Positions 1 to 6,535 of a DNA stretch of 12,732 nucleotides are shown here, in pieces. The position numbers were made by a program, and so were the translations under genes. The stretch is from assembly GCA_025462985.1 (NCBI GenBank), contig JAOAPP010000587.1:1-12732 (forward strand). Reading direction: 5' to 3'. Each line of letters starts with the position of its first letter. Position 1 is the stretch's first letter. Source of the DNA: Bryobacterales bacterium. GTDB lineage: Bacteria > Acidobacteriota > Terriglobia > Bryobacterales > Bryobacteraceae. The notes below the pieces were generated by a model. The model was not told the origin of the DNA, did no database searches, and saw only the letters and a program-made list of their open reading frames with translations.

Positions 1-627
1 GCGCTCCGGTTCACCAGGTACGGCCGCAGCCGATTCCACCGGCGCGGTTGGCGGCGGAGCGGCCGGTGCTGTGGGTGCGGGCCGAAGAGGCACGCCAAGC
101 TGCACGGAGCCTCTCGCCTGCGGCGCGGCCGGGGAAACGGAAGGTGTCGCTGAAGGCGCGGCGATAGGCGCTGGTTGAGCAGCCGCAGAAGTCGGCTGGG
201 GCGCTACTGGAATCGGAATGGCCTGCGGAGGCGCGGAAAGCGGTGCGCTTTCTGGCCGGGAACTCACATTGGCGTCACGAACAGGAGGACGCAGCGAAGG
301 CTGCATCGGAGGGCGAATGGGTGGCGCGGACTGGGTCCCCCGGGGACCCGGAGCTTCGCCTTTTTCGGGAAACTCCGCCGTAGCTGTGCGCTCGGGATTT
401 TCCTCTTCGTGGCGATCATCGTAGCCCTCGTGATCTGTGCGAGCCGACCCATTATGCAGCTCTCCCGAGGCTATCAGGCGATCGCGCAGTGCGAGCGCCA
501 CCTCTTCATCGATAGAACTGGAGTGCGTCTTCTTTTCCTGCACGCCCAAGTCGGGCAGCAGATCGAGAATGACGCCCGGTTTCACTTCTAATTCTCGCGC
601 CAGCTCATTGATTCTGATTTTTTTCAT
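1..627 (-). CDS. infB: Translation initiation factor IF-2, N-terminal part (truncated by window edge)
   Basis: IF-2 is the GTPase that places initiator fMet-tRNA on the 30S subunit and promotes subunit joining. Only the first 209 codons are visible, and the frame runs off the left edge. The product begins MKKIRINELARELEV, the IF2_N helical domain (about residues 1-52). A long Pro/Ala/Ser-rich linker follows (about 85-209), typical of large bacterial IF-2. The GTPase core lies outside the window. The ATG at 627-625 is the only plausible start: the upstream in-frame codons contain no start codon. The nearest Shine-Dalgarno-like AAGGAG is about 19 nt upstream, unusually far. The gene lies 84 bp downstream of nusA in the rimP-nusA-infB operon. 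Identity is firm from the N-terminal domain and the neighbours. Confidence 0.93.
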   Translation of the reverse strand, partial: MKKIRINELARELEVKPGVILDLLPDLGVQEKKTHSSSIDEEVALALRDRLIASGELHNGSARTDHEGYDDRHEEENPERTATAEFPEKGEAPGPRGTQSAPPIRPPMQPSLRPPVRDANVSSRPESAPLSAPPQAIPIPVAPQPTSAAAQPAPIAAPSATPSVSPAAPQARGSVQLGVPLRPAPTAPAAPPPTAPVESAAAVPGEPER

Positions 628-711
628 AGAAGAGACTGCTAGATAACTCCTTACAACAACACGGTTTTGGCTGGCGATAAAACAGTTTCAATGGTACCAG
701 ATTTGCCGCTT

Positions 712-2253
712 TTAGCCATTTTCCTCTGATCCCACGATGTCATGGAGCGCCGAAGGCGCTCCAGACAGCCCTTCCACGCGACCGAGGTCCAATACTTCCC
801 CTTCGTCGGTCTCCTCAAGCGGAGCCGATTCATGGGTGGCGAGATCATGTTCCAGTATCCCGGTTTGGATGTTCTCGAAGGCAGGAATCGATTCACCTTC
901 TCCCGCATCCGCGGTAGCCGGACCGCTCTGGTCGATTGCGAACTCGACCGTCTGCGCGTCGGCCGGAACTTCTTCGGCTTCCGCCTGGTCGTACTGACCG
1001 TAGAACGATACCACAGCCGTTTGAATCTGGCTCACAATCTCTTCAGTGATATCGGGTATGGCTTCCAGCTCTTCCGGAGTCATGGACCCGAGCTTTTCCA
1101 CCGTGCCGATATCCGCGCCCACCAGGATCTCCACGATGTTCTCTTCCAGACCGTGGTCGATCAGGACCGAAACAGGCGCTCCAGAGATGACCATATCGGC
1201 CATCCTGACTTCCATCTCACGGCGCTTCTCTTCTTCGCTCTTTATATCAATTTTCCAGCCGATCAGTTTCGCCGCCAGCCGAACGTTCTGCCCTCGTTTG
1301 CCGATGGCCAGGGAAAGCTGCAGGTCGTCGACCACCACTTCCATGTGCTTATCGCCCGATTCGACGATCGTCACTCGGGAGATTTTCGCCGGGCTCAAAG
1401 CCTTCGTGACATACTGCACCGGATCGTCCGAATACTCGATGATGTCTATCTTTTCGCCGCGCAGTTCGCGAATGATCGACTGTACGCGCATGCCTTTCAT
1501 GCCCACGCAGGCGCCCACGCTATCGACATCCCGGTCGCGGCTGAACACAGCGATTTTGGTCCGTTCGCCCGCCTCGCGAGCACAGGCCTTTATGGCCACC
1601 GTGTTGTCATAGATCTCAGGAACTTCCTGCTCAAAGAGGCGCATCACCAGTTCAGGCGCGGCGCGCGAAACCAGTACGCCGGAGAATTTGCCACCCCGCT
1701 CCACACCTTTGATTACGCAGCGAACGCGGTCGCCGATGCTGAAGCTTTCGATCCGGGATTGTTCCTTTTTCGGGAGCCGGGCTTCCGTTTTCCCCATATC
1801 AACGATATAATCCGGGCCCTCAACGCGCTTAATGACGCAGTTGACCAGTTCGCCCTGCCGCCCCTGGAACTCGGCGAATACGCTGTCGCGCTCCGCCTCG
1901 CGCACTTTTTGCAGGATGACCTGCTTGGCCGTCTGGGCAGAGATCCGGCCAAGCGCCTCGGTCGGCTTGGCCTCGCGTATCTCGCTCCCGATCTCAGCGT
2001 TCGGATCCAGTTTTCGGGCGGCCGAAAGGCTCACCTCTTTTGTCGGATCCTCCACTGCTTCGACCACGCGCCTGACGGTATAAATGAAGATATTTCCGCT
2101 CTTCTCGTCCAGGTCGGCAACTAGATCCTCCTGAGACTTAAAGTGTTTGCGCGCAGCGGCGAGCATAGCGTCCTTGACCGCATCCAGAACAATCTGCGGA
2201 TCAATACCCTTCTCTTTGCTCAATATTTCGATGGATTGATAAATCGACGCCAA
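712..2253 (-). CDS. nusA: Transcription termination/antitermination factor NusA
   Basis: NusA binds RNA polymerase and nascent RNA, and modulates pausing, intrinsic termination and antitermination. The 513-aa product has the usual domain order. The RNAP-binding N-terminal domain spans about 1-128 and the S1 domain about 134-200. KH1 carries GACVGMKGMRVQSI at 247-260, and KH2 carries AIGKRGQNVRLA around 316-327. A helix-hairpin-helix-like segment follows (about 389-420, SMTPEELEAIPDITEE), then a roughly 90-residue acidic tail. The start is TTG at 2253-2251, preceded by GAGG with a 7-nt spacer; its N-terminus MASIYQSIEILSKEKGID matches the family. rimP ends 47 bp upstream and infB starts 84 bp downstream. 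The gene is probably co-transcribed from the promoter before rimP, and its own product may control that leader. Confidence 0.97.
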   Translation of the reverse strand: MASIYQSIEILSKEKGIDPQIVLDAVKDAMLAAARKHFKSQEDLVADLDEKSGNIFIYTVRRVVEAVEDPTKEVSLSAARKLDPNAEIGSEIREAKPTEALGRISAQTAKQVILQKVREAERDSVFAEFQGRQGELVNCVIKRVEGPDYIVDMGKTEARLPKKEQSRIESFSIGDRVRCVIKGVERGGKFSGVLVSRAAPELVMRLFEQEVPEIYDNTVAIKACAREAGERTKIAVFSRDRDVDSVGACVGMKGMRVQSIIRELRGEKIDIIEYSDDPVQYVTKALSPAKISRVTIVESGDKHMEVVVDDLQLSLAIGKRGQNVRLAAKLIGWKIDIKSEEEKRREMEVRMADMVISGAPVSVLIDHGLEENIVEILVGADIGTVEKLGSMTPEELEAIPDITEEIVSQIQTAVVSFYGQYDQAEAEEVPADAQTVEFAIDQSGPATADAGEGESIPAFENIQTGILEHDLATHESAPLEETDEGEVLDLGRVEGLSGAPSALHDIVGSEENG

Positions 2254-2300
2254 ACAGATACCTCAACCAAGTTTCAATGTGTTGTGAGTATGCGGGTCCG

Positions 2301-2783
2301 CTAAGACTTCCACTCAAACTTCAGATTCGCTTTTTGAACCTTTGCAAGTGGAATCCGGACCATTTGCCCCGGAAGACTCTCGATCTCCAGGGTGTCGCCG
2401 GCGACGCCCGAGAGCTTGCCTTCGTAACTCTTCGCCCCGTCAACCGATTCTCGAAGCGTGAGGCGGACTTTTTGGCCCAAAACACGCTCGAAATCGCGAA
2501 CAGTGGACAGTTTCCGTTCCGCGCCAGGCGAGCTCACCTCTAAGGTGTAGCTATCGTCCGGTAGTACGTCCTCCTCGTCCAGCAATGTTCCGAACTTTAC
2601 GGAGATCAGCTCACAATCGCCGTGCGTCACGCCGCCGGTCTTATCTATATAGACGCGCAGCAGCCGCGCTTTACCGGCCCCGCGGAGCTGGACTTCCAGA
2701 ACTTCGATGCCCGTACCCGACGACGCCCGTTCACAGAGCTCCGTGAGTCGGTTGAGTACCTCGCTATCTTGTGCTGCCGGCAT
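2301..2783 (-). CDS. rimP: Ribosome maturation factor RimP
   Basis: RimP is a cytoplasmic 30S-assembly factor. The product has 160 aa, the normal family length. The N-terminal alpha/beta domain leads into the signature LEVSSPGAERKL (81-92). The C-terminal SH3-like domain contains FERVLGQKVRLTL and ends ANLKFEWKS. I chose the ATG at 2783-2781 because GAAGGA sits 6 nt upstream. An in-frame TTG seven codons earlier (2804-2802) has no ribosome binding site and lies inside a terminator T-run. It is the first gene of the rimP-nusA-infB operon, with nusA starting 47 bp downstream. The Shine-Dalgarno lies within a small hairpin (2788-2800), just after an intrinsic terminator (2803-2828), so expression is probably controlled in the leader. 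Confidence 0.95.
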   Translation of the reverse strand: MPAAQDSEVLNRLTELCERASSGTGIEVLEVQLRGAGKARLLRVYIDKTGGVTHGDCELISVKFGTLLDEEDVLPDDSYTLEVSSPGAERKLSTVRDFERVLGQKVRLTLRESVDGAKSYEGKLSGVAGDTLEIESLPGQMVRIPLAKVQKANLKFEWKS

Positions 2784-2787
2784 CTTA

Positions 2788-2800
2788 GATCCTTCGGATC
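2788..2800 (-). promoter_or_regulatory. Small hairpin covering the rimP Shine-Dalgarno
   Basis: On the minus strand GATCC-GAA-GGATC forms a perfect 5-bp stem with a 3-nt loop. The loop and 3' arm contain the GAAGGA that serves as the rimP ribosome binding site, and the ATG begins five bases after the stem. If it folds, the hairpin would hide the site. A 3-nt loop with a 5-bp stem is only moderately stable, so a regulatory role is inference. Confidence 0.45.
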
Positions 2801-2802
2801 GC

Positions 2803-2828
2803 AAAAAAAAGTGGGCTATGCGCCCACT
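2803..2828 (-). terminator. Intrinsic terminator in the rimP leader (hrcA terminator and/or attenuator)
   Basis: Read on the minus strand, AGTGGGC-GCATA-GCCCACT is a perfect 7-bp stem with a 5-nt loop. It runs straight into eight consecutive T, the last stem base included. This is the textbook form of a Rho-independent terminator. It lies about 120 bp past the hrcA stop and only 19 bp before the rimP ATG, leaving no room for a promoter between it and rimP. It may therefore both end hrcA transcripts and attenuate the rimP-nusA-infB operon. Confidence 0.85.
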
Positions 2829-2850
2829 CTTGATACGACACTACTATTCC

Positions 2851-2879
2851 ATTAAACCACTTTTATCGACCCACTGCAA
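2851..2879 (-). promoter_or_regulatory. Candidate sigma70-type promoter of rimP-nusA-infB
   Basis: On the minus strand a -35-like TTGCAG (2879-2874, three of six consensus bases) is followed after exactly 17 bp by TTTAAT (2856-2851, five of six bases of TATAAT). Transcription would start near 2844, giving a leader of about 60 nt that contains the terminator hairpin and the Shine-Dalgarno hairpin. The -35 box is weak and the call rests on spacing and the -10 box. Confidence 0.5.
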
Positions 2880-2947
2880 ACGAGGGCGGCCCAAGCCTGC
2901 GCGCTGCGCCGGAGCGGGTCCTTAGCGTGGCATGAGCAATTTTTCCG

Positions 2948-3982
2948 TCAGGAGTCGGTGGCGCTCTTAAATGCCTGCCCAACGTGCAGCACGGCTGACA
3001 CCGCTCGATTGTAGTTCATCCGCATGGGGCCAAGAACCGCCACCTGAGCCTCGCTTCCGTTCGGGAGGCTGATTCGAACTCCGATCAGCGACAGTTCGGT
3101 CATGCTCGGATGAACATCGGAAAGCCCTACCTGGATCGCCAGCGCTCCATCCCGCTGTTCCAGGAAACGCTCAAGCAGCTGCAGGATGCGTTTCTTCTCT
3201 TCCAGGGTTCGAAACAGCTCCCGCATGCGCTCACGTGTGAGATGAAGATCGAGCCCAATCAGGTTGCCGACCCCTTCGAAGTGAATCTCGGGCATCAGAC
3301 CCAGATCCAGCAAACCCTTGCCATACAGGAAACTCACACGCTTCAATATGGCATCGTAGGTTGCGCTTTCGAGATCCATGCGGCGCTTCAGTTCCCTGTG
3401 GATGCTGGGAAGCGGCCATCCACCGAAATTATAGTTCAGGTAGTTGCGAATCGAAGTCAGCTCATCTTGCGCAATGTGATCGTCAATCGCGATCACCTTG
3501 TTCCGCACCATCCGGTCTCGCGTGGCAACCACCATGAGGATCCGGCGGTCCGGCAAGCCGATGAGCTCTAGCTGGTCGAGAATCTGGTTCTCATTCGGAA
3601 CAGCGGCCGCTATTCCGAAGTTCCTGGTGATCTCGGTCAGCAGCTGCGAAGATCGCTCCAGACGGCCTTCCACCGTGCCGGCCTTGCGAATTTCGCTATG
3701 CAGCCGGTCCAGCTCACCCTGGATGACACGACTTCCGAGCAGGGTATTCGCGTAGCTCTGGTAGCCCTTGTCGGTCGGAACCCGACCGGCGGAGGTGTGC
3801 GGCTGAGTCAGATACCCACCGTCCAGCAGGTCCGCCATCATATTGCGAATCGAGGCCGCACTCATTGGATACTTACGGGCGATAGTGCGCGACGCGACCG
3901 GCTCCCCGGTATCGATGTAGTTCTGAACGATCGCATGGAGTACGTCGTAGTGACGGGATGTGAGCGTTCCGAGATAAGCCAT
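2948..3982 (-). CDS. hrcA: Heat-inducible transcription repressor HrcA
   Basis: HrcA represses chaperone operons by binding CIRCE operators, and its activity depends on GroEL. The product has 344 aa, the usual length. The N-terminal winged-helix domain (about 1-75) carries the family signature SAASIRNMMADLLDGGY followed by PHTSAGRVPT (61-70). The rest matches the GAF-like dimerisation and inserted domains and ends near residue 340. The start is the ATG at 3982-3980, with AAGGG about 10 nt upstream. Unlike many hrcA genes it is not followed by grpE-dnaK-dnaJ: the next gene downstream is rimP, and rsfS lies upstream. A TATAAT box and an inverted repeat sit in front of it. No CIRCE-like TTAGCACTC-N9-GAGTGCTAA is visible there, so autoregulation through a classical operator is not supported. 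Confidence 0.95.
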   Translation of the reverse strand: MAYLGTLTSRHYDVLHAIVQNYIDTGEPVASRTIARKYPMSAASIRNMMADLLDGGYLTQPHTSAGRVPTDKGYQSYANTLLGSRVIQGELDRLHSEIRKAGTVEGRLERSSQLLTEITRNFGIAAAVPNENQILDQLELIGLPDRRILMVVATRDRMVRNKVIAIDDHIAQDELTSIRNYLNYNFGGWPLPSIHRELKRRMDLESATYDAILKRVSFLYGKGLLDLGLMPEIHFEGVGNLIGLDLHLTRERMRELFRTLEEKKRILQLLERFLEQRDGALAIQVGLSDVHPSMTELSLIGVRISLPNGSEAQVAVLGPMRMNYNRAVSAVLHVGQAFKSATDS

Positions 3983-4042
3983 AGGATTTCGACCCTTAGC
4001 CGACCCAGCTGGATGTAATCGGGCCAGCTACTACTAACCTTG

Positions 4043-4048
4043 ATTATA
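4043..4048 (-). promoter_or_regulatory. TATAAT -10 box of a candidate hrcA promoter
   Basis: A perfect TATAAT lies on the minus strand 60 bp before the hrcA ATG. No good TTGACA-like box is found 16-18 bp upstream; that position falls inside the inverted repeat at 4059-4081. The predicted start is near 4036, giving a 5' leader of about 54 nt. Confidence 0.5.
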
Positions 4049-4058
4049 GAGAGTGTGT

Positions 4059-4081
4059 GACAGACAGATTTCGTGTCTGTC
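4059..4081. promoter_or_regulatory. Perfect 8-bp dyad over the -35 position of hrcA (candidate operator)
   Basis: GACAGACA-N7-TGTCTGTC is a perfect inverted repeat in the 110-bp gap between the rsfS stop and the hrcA start. It covers where the -35 box of the TATAAT at 4043-4048 should be, the position expected for a repressor operator or activator site. No T-run follows on either strand, so an intrinsic terminator for rsfS is less likely. It does not resemble CIRCE. Confidence 0.45.
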
Positions 4082-4092
4082 TCTTTGCGGTT

Positions 4093-4446
4093 CTAGGACC
4101 CGAATTGAGATAGGTCTGTCAGCTTTGCGTGACGCCAGAGGCGCTCAAGGTTATAGTACGACCGGGTAGCCTCGGCGAAGATGTGCACGATGAAGTCTCC
4201 GTAGTCCAGCAAGATCCACTCAGCGGGATCGTAGCCCTCGACACTCACCGGCAGTTCGCCCATATCTTTCAGCTGCTTCCCGATCTCATCGGCAATGGCC
4301 TGGCCTTGCCTGGGATTAGTAACAGAGCACAGAATAAAGTAGTCCGTGAAGGAGGTCACTTCGCGAAGGTCGAGCACCTGCAGGTCGATGGCCTTCTTCG
4401 ACTCCGCGGCTCGGGCGGCGACCAGCCAGTTGGGCGCATCTTCCAC
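4093..4446 (-). CDS. rsfS: Ribosomal silencing factor RsfS (Iojap/YbeB family)
   Basis: RsfS binds ribosomal protein uL14 on the 50S subunit and blocks subunit joining when nutrients are scarce. The 117-aa product spans the whole family. It contains AAESKKAIDLQVLDLR, then the core VTSFTDYFILCSVTNPRQ (residues 30-47), VEGYDPAEWILLDYGDFIVHIF, and YYNLERLW near the C-terminus. The start is taken as GTG (4446-4444), which lacks a clear ribosome binding site. The frame stays open upstream, but the only nearby alternative is a CTG at 4488-4486, next to a -10-like GATAAT (4494-4489), so the shorter form is preferred. The gene is divergent from hpt and lies upstream of hrcA. The nadD gene often found next to rsfS is not here. 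Confidence 0.93.
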   Translation of the reverse strand: MEDAPNWLVAARAAESKKAIDLQVLDLREVTSFTDYFILCSVTNPRQGQAIADEIGKQLKDMGELPVSVEGYDPAEWILLDYGDFIVHIFAEATRSYYNLERLWRHAKLTDLSQFGS

Positions 4447-4469
4447 GGTCTTGGCGACGACGTGGGGGC

Positions 4470-4498
4470 TTGTTGATCGACTTGTCAGATTATCTAAA
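4470..4498 (+). promoter_or_regulatory. Weak candidate promoter for hpt
   Basis: TTGTTG (4470-4475) is separated by 17 bp from TCTAAA (4493-4498) in the 84-111 bp divergent gap between rsfS and hpt. Each box matches the sigma70 consensus at about four of six positions. The spacing is ideal but the match is modest, so this is only a candidate. Confidence 0.3.
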
Positions 4499-4557
4499 TC
4501 GTCTCCCTGCGCTTAGAGTACTACAGGAGAATGGCGTGGCAGACTAGGATTTCAGAA

Positions 4558-5094
4558 ATGTCCCAAGCCTCAGCCGAACGTGTCCTGATCTCAGCCGACC
4601 AGATCCGAAAACGCATTGACGAGATGGCGGCGTCGATCGTCGCGGATTACCCGGAGGGTCCGCTGTATCTGGTCTCCGTGCTGAAGGGAGCTTTCATCTT
4701 CGTAGCGGACCTAGCCAGGGCGCTGAAGCGATCCGGTGTCCGCATCGAATTCATGGGAATCTCAAGCTACGGCAAGGCGAAAACGAGCTCTGGCCAGGTA
4801 AAGGTGACTCGCGATCTCGATGTGAACATCGAGGGCCAGAATGTACTTATCGTGGAAGACATCGTAGACAGCGGCATCACGTTGAGCTATCTCACCCGGC
4901 TGCTGCAACAGCGGCATCCCAAAACGCTCGAGATTGCAACGCTGCTCGACAAACCGGAGCGCAGAATCAAACCCGTGAAGATAAAGTACGCCGGTTTTCA
5001 GATCCCGGACGAGTTCGTGGTGGGCTATGGCTTGGATTATGCCGAGGACTACCGCAATTTGAGCGATATCCGCGTCCTCACGGGCGCGGACTAA
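4558..5094 (+). CDS. hpt: Hypoxanthine phosphoribosyltransferase
   Basis: This enzyme salvages hypoxanthine (and often guanine) with PRPP to form IMP or GMP in the cytoplasm. The 178-aa product has the PRPP-binding signature VLIVEDIVDSGITL (about 96-109), whose Glu-Asp pair and Asp bind ribose and metal. Upstream are VSVLKGAFIFVADLAR (39-54) and EFMGISSYG (64-72), the loop with the Ser-Tyr pair. DEFVVGYGLDYAEDYRNL (151-168) closes the purine site. I prefer the ATG at 4558, which has AGGA eight bases upstream and gives the usual family length. An in-frame ATG at 4531 would add nine residues, but its AGGAG ends one base before the start, too close for normal use. The gene is convergent with the CDGSH gene, and their stop codons overlap. 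Confidence 0.95.
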   Translation: MSQASAERVLISADQIRKRIDEMAASIVADYPEGPLYLVSVLKGAFIFVADLARALKRSGVRIEFMGISSYGKAKTSSGQVKVTRDLDVNIEGQNVLIVEDIVDSGITLSYLTRLLQQRHPKTLEIATLLDKPERRIKPVKIKYAGFQIPDEFVVGYGLDYAEDYRNLSDIRVLTGAD

Positions 5095-5333
5095 ACAGCT
5101 GGAGTGAGTTTCGGCTTGGGCGGTGGAAGGTCGCGGGCCTTACATTGCGAGTTGAACCCACTCCTCCCGTGCGTGCCATCGCAAAACGGCTTGTTCTCAG
5201 CGAGCCCGCAGCGGCAGAGGGAAATCGTGCTGCGACCGCCTAAGCCGAAGGAGTTTCCTTCCGAGTCCTGAATTGTAAATTCGCCTTCGATGCGAATGGG
5301 ACCGTTATTGACGACTGTTACTTTCGCGGCCAT
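5091..5333 (-). CDS. CDGSH-type iron-sulfur domain protein
   Basis: This is an 80-residue cytoplasmic protein with no signal peptide. It carries one CDGSH [2Fe-2S] motif, CRCGLAENKPFCDGTH at 40-55. The three Cys and one His ligands are Cys40, Cys42, Cys51 and His55. The N-terminal half (ITVxNNGPIRIEGEFTI-like, residues 5-21) matches the short beta-rich segment seen before the motif in bacterial single-CDGSH proteins. Members of the mitoNEET-related family are redox-active or cluster-transfer proteins; the partner cannot be told here. The Ser/Thr usually found three residues after the second Cys is Ala45. The start is the ATG at 5333, with only a weak GGGG upstream. It converges on hpt with a 4-bp stop overlap and diverges from the GH88 gene. 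Confidence 0.92.
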   Translation of the reverse strand: MAAKVTVVNNGPIRIEGEFTIQDSEGNSFGLGGRSTISLCRCGLAENKPFCDGTHGRSGFNSQCKARDLPPPKPKLTPAV

Positions 5334-5375
5334 GAACCCCGATGGTAGCAGAGGGGGTTAACAATCCAACGCTCC

Positions 5376-5381
5376 TATAAT
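5376..5381 (+). promoter_or_regulatory. TATAAT -10 box upstream of the GH88 gene
   Basis: A perfect TATAAT lies 20 bp before the GTG start of the GH88 gene, within the 68-bp divergent gap shared with the CDGSH gene. The base run at the -35 distance (5353-5358, GGGGGT) does not match consensus, so the promoter would be -10 dependent or activator dependent. The 5' leader would be about 14 nt. Confidence 0.4.
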
Positions 5382-5401
5382 TGTCGAGACGGGAATAATC
5401 A

Positions 5402-6535
5402 GTGATTCAATTCGTCCACGACTCAGACCGCGACCTCTTTGAGAACGCCATTCAGTTTGCGCAGAAGCAAGTTCGCGGAGTAATCGACAAATATCCGGAC
5501 TTCTACCCGATGTACACCGAGGGCGGGAAATGGCAGCACGAGGGCGCCGCCTGGACCCATTGGTGCGACGGCTTCTTCCCGGGAATGATGTGGCTCTTCT
5601 ACAAACACCTTGGGCCGGAAAAACCAGAGTCGCGTTTCTGGTTCGAGCAGGCCATTAGGTACAGCAAACCCCTGGAGCCGCGCAAGATGGACGGCGAGGT
5701 CCACGATCTCGGGTTCATTTTCATGTCCACGTACTACCGCTGGTACCAATTCACGCGCGACCAGGCCATCAAAGAGGTCGTTCTGCAGGCCGGCAAAACC
5801 ATGGCGCAGCGATTCAACGAGGATGGCCAGTACCTGCGGTCTTTCGTCGCTGAAGATTCGTTGTTTATCGACATTATGATGAACATCGGAATCGTGTTTT
5901 ATGCCGCGCGCGAATGCAACGACAGGCGGCTGCGGGACATTGCCGTAAGACACTGCAACACCACGCGGCGCTTTCTGGTTCGGGGTGACGGCTCCACTGC
6001 GCACGAAGGCATCTTCGACCTGCAGACGGGCGAATTCCTGAGGCAATCGACGCAGCAGGGGTTCCGAGGCGATTCCTGCTGGTCGCGCGGTCTCGGCTGG
6101 TCTCTCTATGGTTTCTCGACGGCATACGAATACAGCCGCGATCCGCGATTCCTCAAAACCGCCGAGGATGCTGCTGACTACTACATCACCTATACGCCGG
6201 CAAACGGCATTCCGCCATGGGACTACAACGCTCCGCTCGAAAGCCGGGCGCTGGTGGATACGTCGGCCGCGGCAATTGCGGCCTCCGGGCTGCTTCGTTT
6301 GTGCCGGCTGATTCCCGATCCCATGAAGGGGCACTTCTACTGGTCAACCGCGGTCGATATACTCCGGACGCTCTGCAACAAGTACCTCGCCGAATCCGAT
6401 CCGGGCAGGGAGGGCGTGCTCAAAAGCGGCGTGTATCACATCCACAAGGGTCTGGGCGTGGATGAGTCCGTAATGTGGGGCGAGTATTTTTTTGTGGAGG
6501 CTCTCGAGGAGGCCGTGCGGGTTATGGGAAGCTAG
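5402..6535 (+). CDS. Glycoside hydrolase family 88 protein (unsaturated glucuronyl hydrolase)
   Basis: GH88 enzymes remove 4,5-unsaturated uronic acids from the oligosaccharide products of polysaccharide lyases by a hydration mechanism. The 377-aa product covers the full (alpha/alpha)6-barrel. Visible family motifs are [14 protein letters not shown] (51-64), HDLGF (101-105), SLFIDIMMN (153-161), [11 protein letters not shown] (223-233), PPWDY (271-275), [13 protein letters not shown] (286-298) and [10 protein letters not shown] (359-368). Asp102 and Asp157 align by context with the two catalytic Asp of Bacillus UGL (Asp88, Asp149), and His201 with its His193. There is no signal peptide, so the enzyme is probably cytoplasmic. 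The start is GTG, with a weak GGGA seven bases upstream. No lyase or transporter lies beside it. Its stop overlaps that of the HerA-like gene. The exact substrate cannot be read from the sequence. Confidence 0.93.
   Translation: MIQFVHDSDRDLFENAIQFAQKQVRGVIDKYPDFYPMYTEGGKWQHEGAAWTHWCDGFFPGMMWLFYKHLGPEKPESRFWFEQAIRYSKPLEPRKMDGEVHDLGFIFMSTYYRWYQFTRDQAIKEVVLQAGKTMAQRFNEDGQYLRSFVAEDSLFIDIMMNIGIVFYAARECNDRRLRDIAVRHCNTTRRFLVRGDGSTAHEGIFDLQTGEFLRQSTQQGFRGDSCWSRGLGWSLYGFSTAYEYSRDPRFLKTAEDAADYYITYTPANGIPPWDYNAPLESRALVDTSAAAIAASGLLRLCRLIPDPMKGHFYWSTAVDILRTLCNKYLAESDPGREGVLKSGVYHIHKGLGVDESVMWGEYFFVEALEEAVRVMGS

Noticed and set aside
175..591. Plus-strand open frame of 138 codons at the left edge
   Set aside because: It is antisense to the Pro/Ala-rich linker of infB, where biased codons leave the opposite strand open.
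742..2124. Plus-strand open frame of 460 codons opposite nusA
   Set aside because: It is the antisense shadow of nusA: no family motif, odd His/Arg/Phe-rich composition, and the minus strand gives a full-length textbook NusA.
2788..2810. Plus-strand terminator formed by GATCC-TTC-GGATC
   Set aside because: On the plus strand the stem is followed by A residues; the T-run belongs to the minus-strand terminator next to it.
2829..2947. tRNA or small RNA gene between hrcA and rimP
   Set aside because: I could not find a cloverleaf, CCA end or T-loop consensus; the GC-rich part contains only short local palindromes.
3983..4092. CIRCE operator upstream of hrcA
   Set aside because: The gap has a dyad, but its arms (GACAGACA/TGTCTGTC) and 7-bp spacing do not fit TTAGCACTC-N9-GAGTGCTAA.
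4059..4092. Intrinsic terminator for rsfS formed by the 8-bp dyad
   Set aside because: The stem is good, but on the minus strand it is followed by ACACACTC and not a T-run.
5423..6334. Minus-strand open frame of 303 codons opposite the GH88 gene
   Set aside because: Shadow of GH88: no motifs and no ribosome binding site, while the plus strand carries all family motifs.
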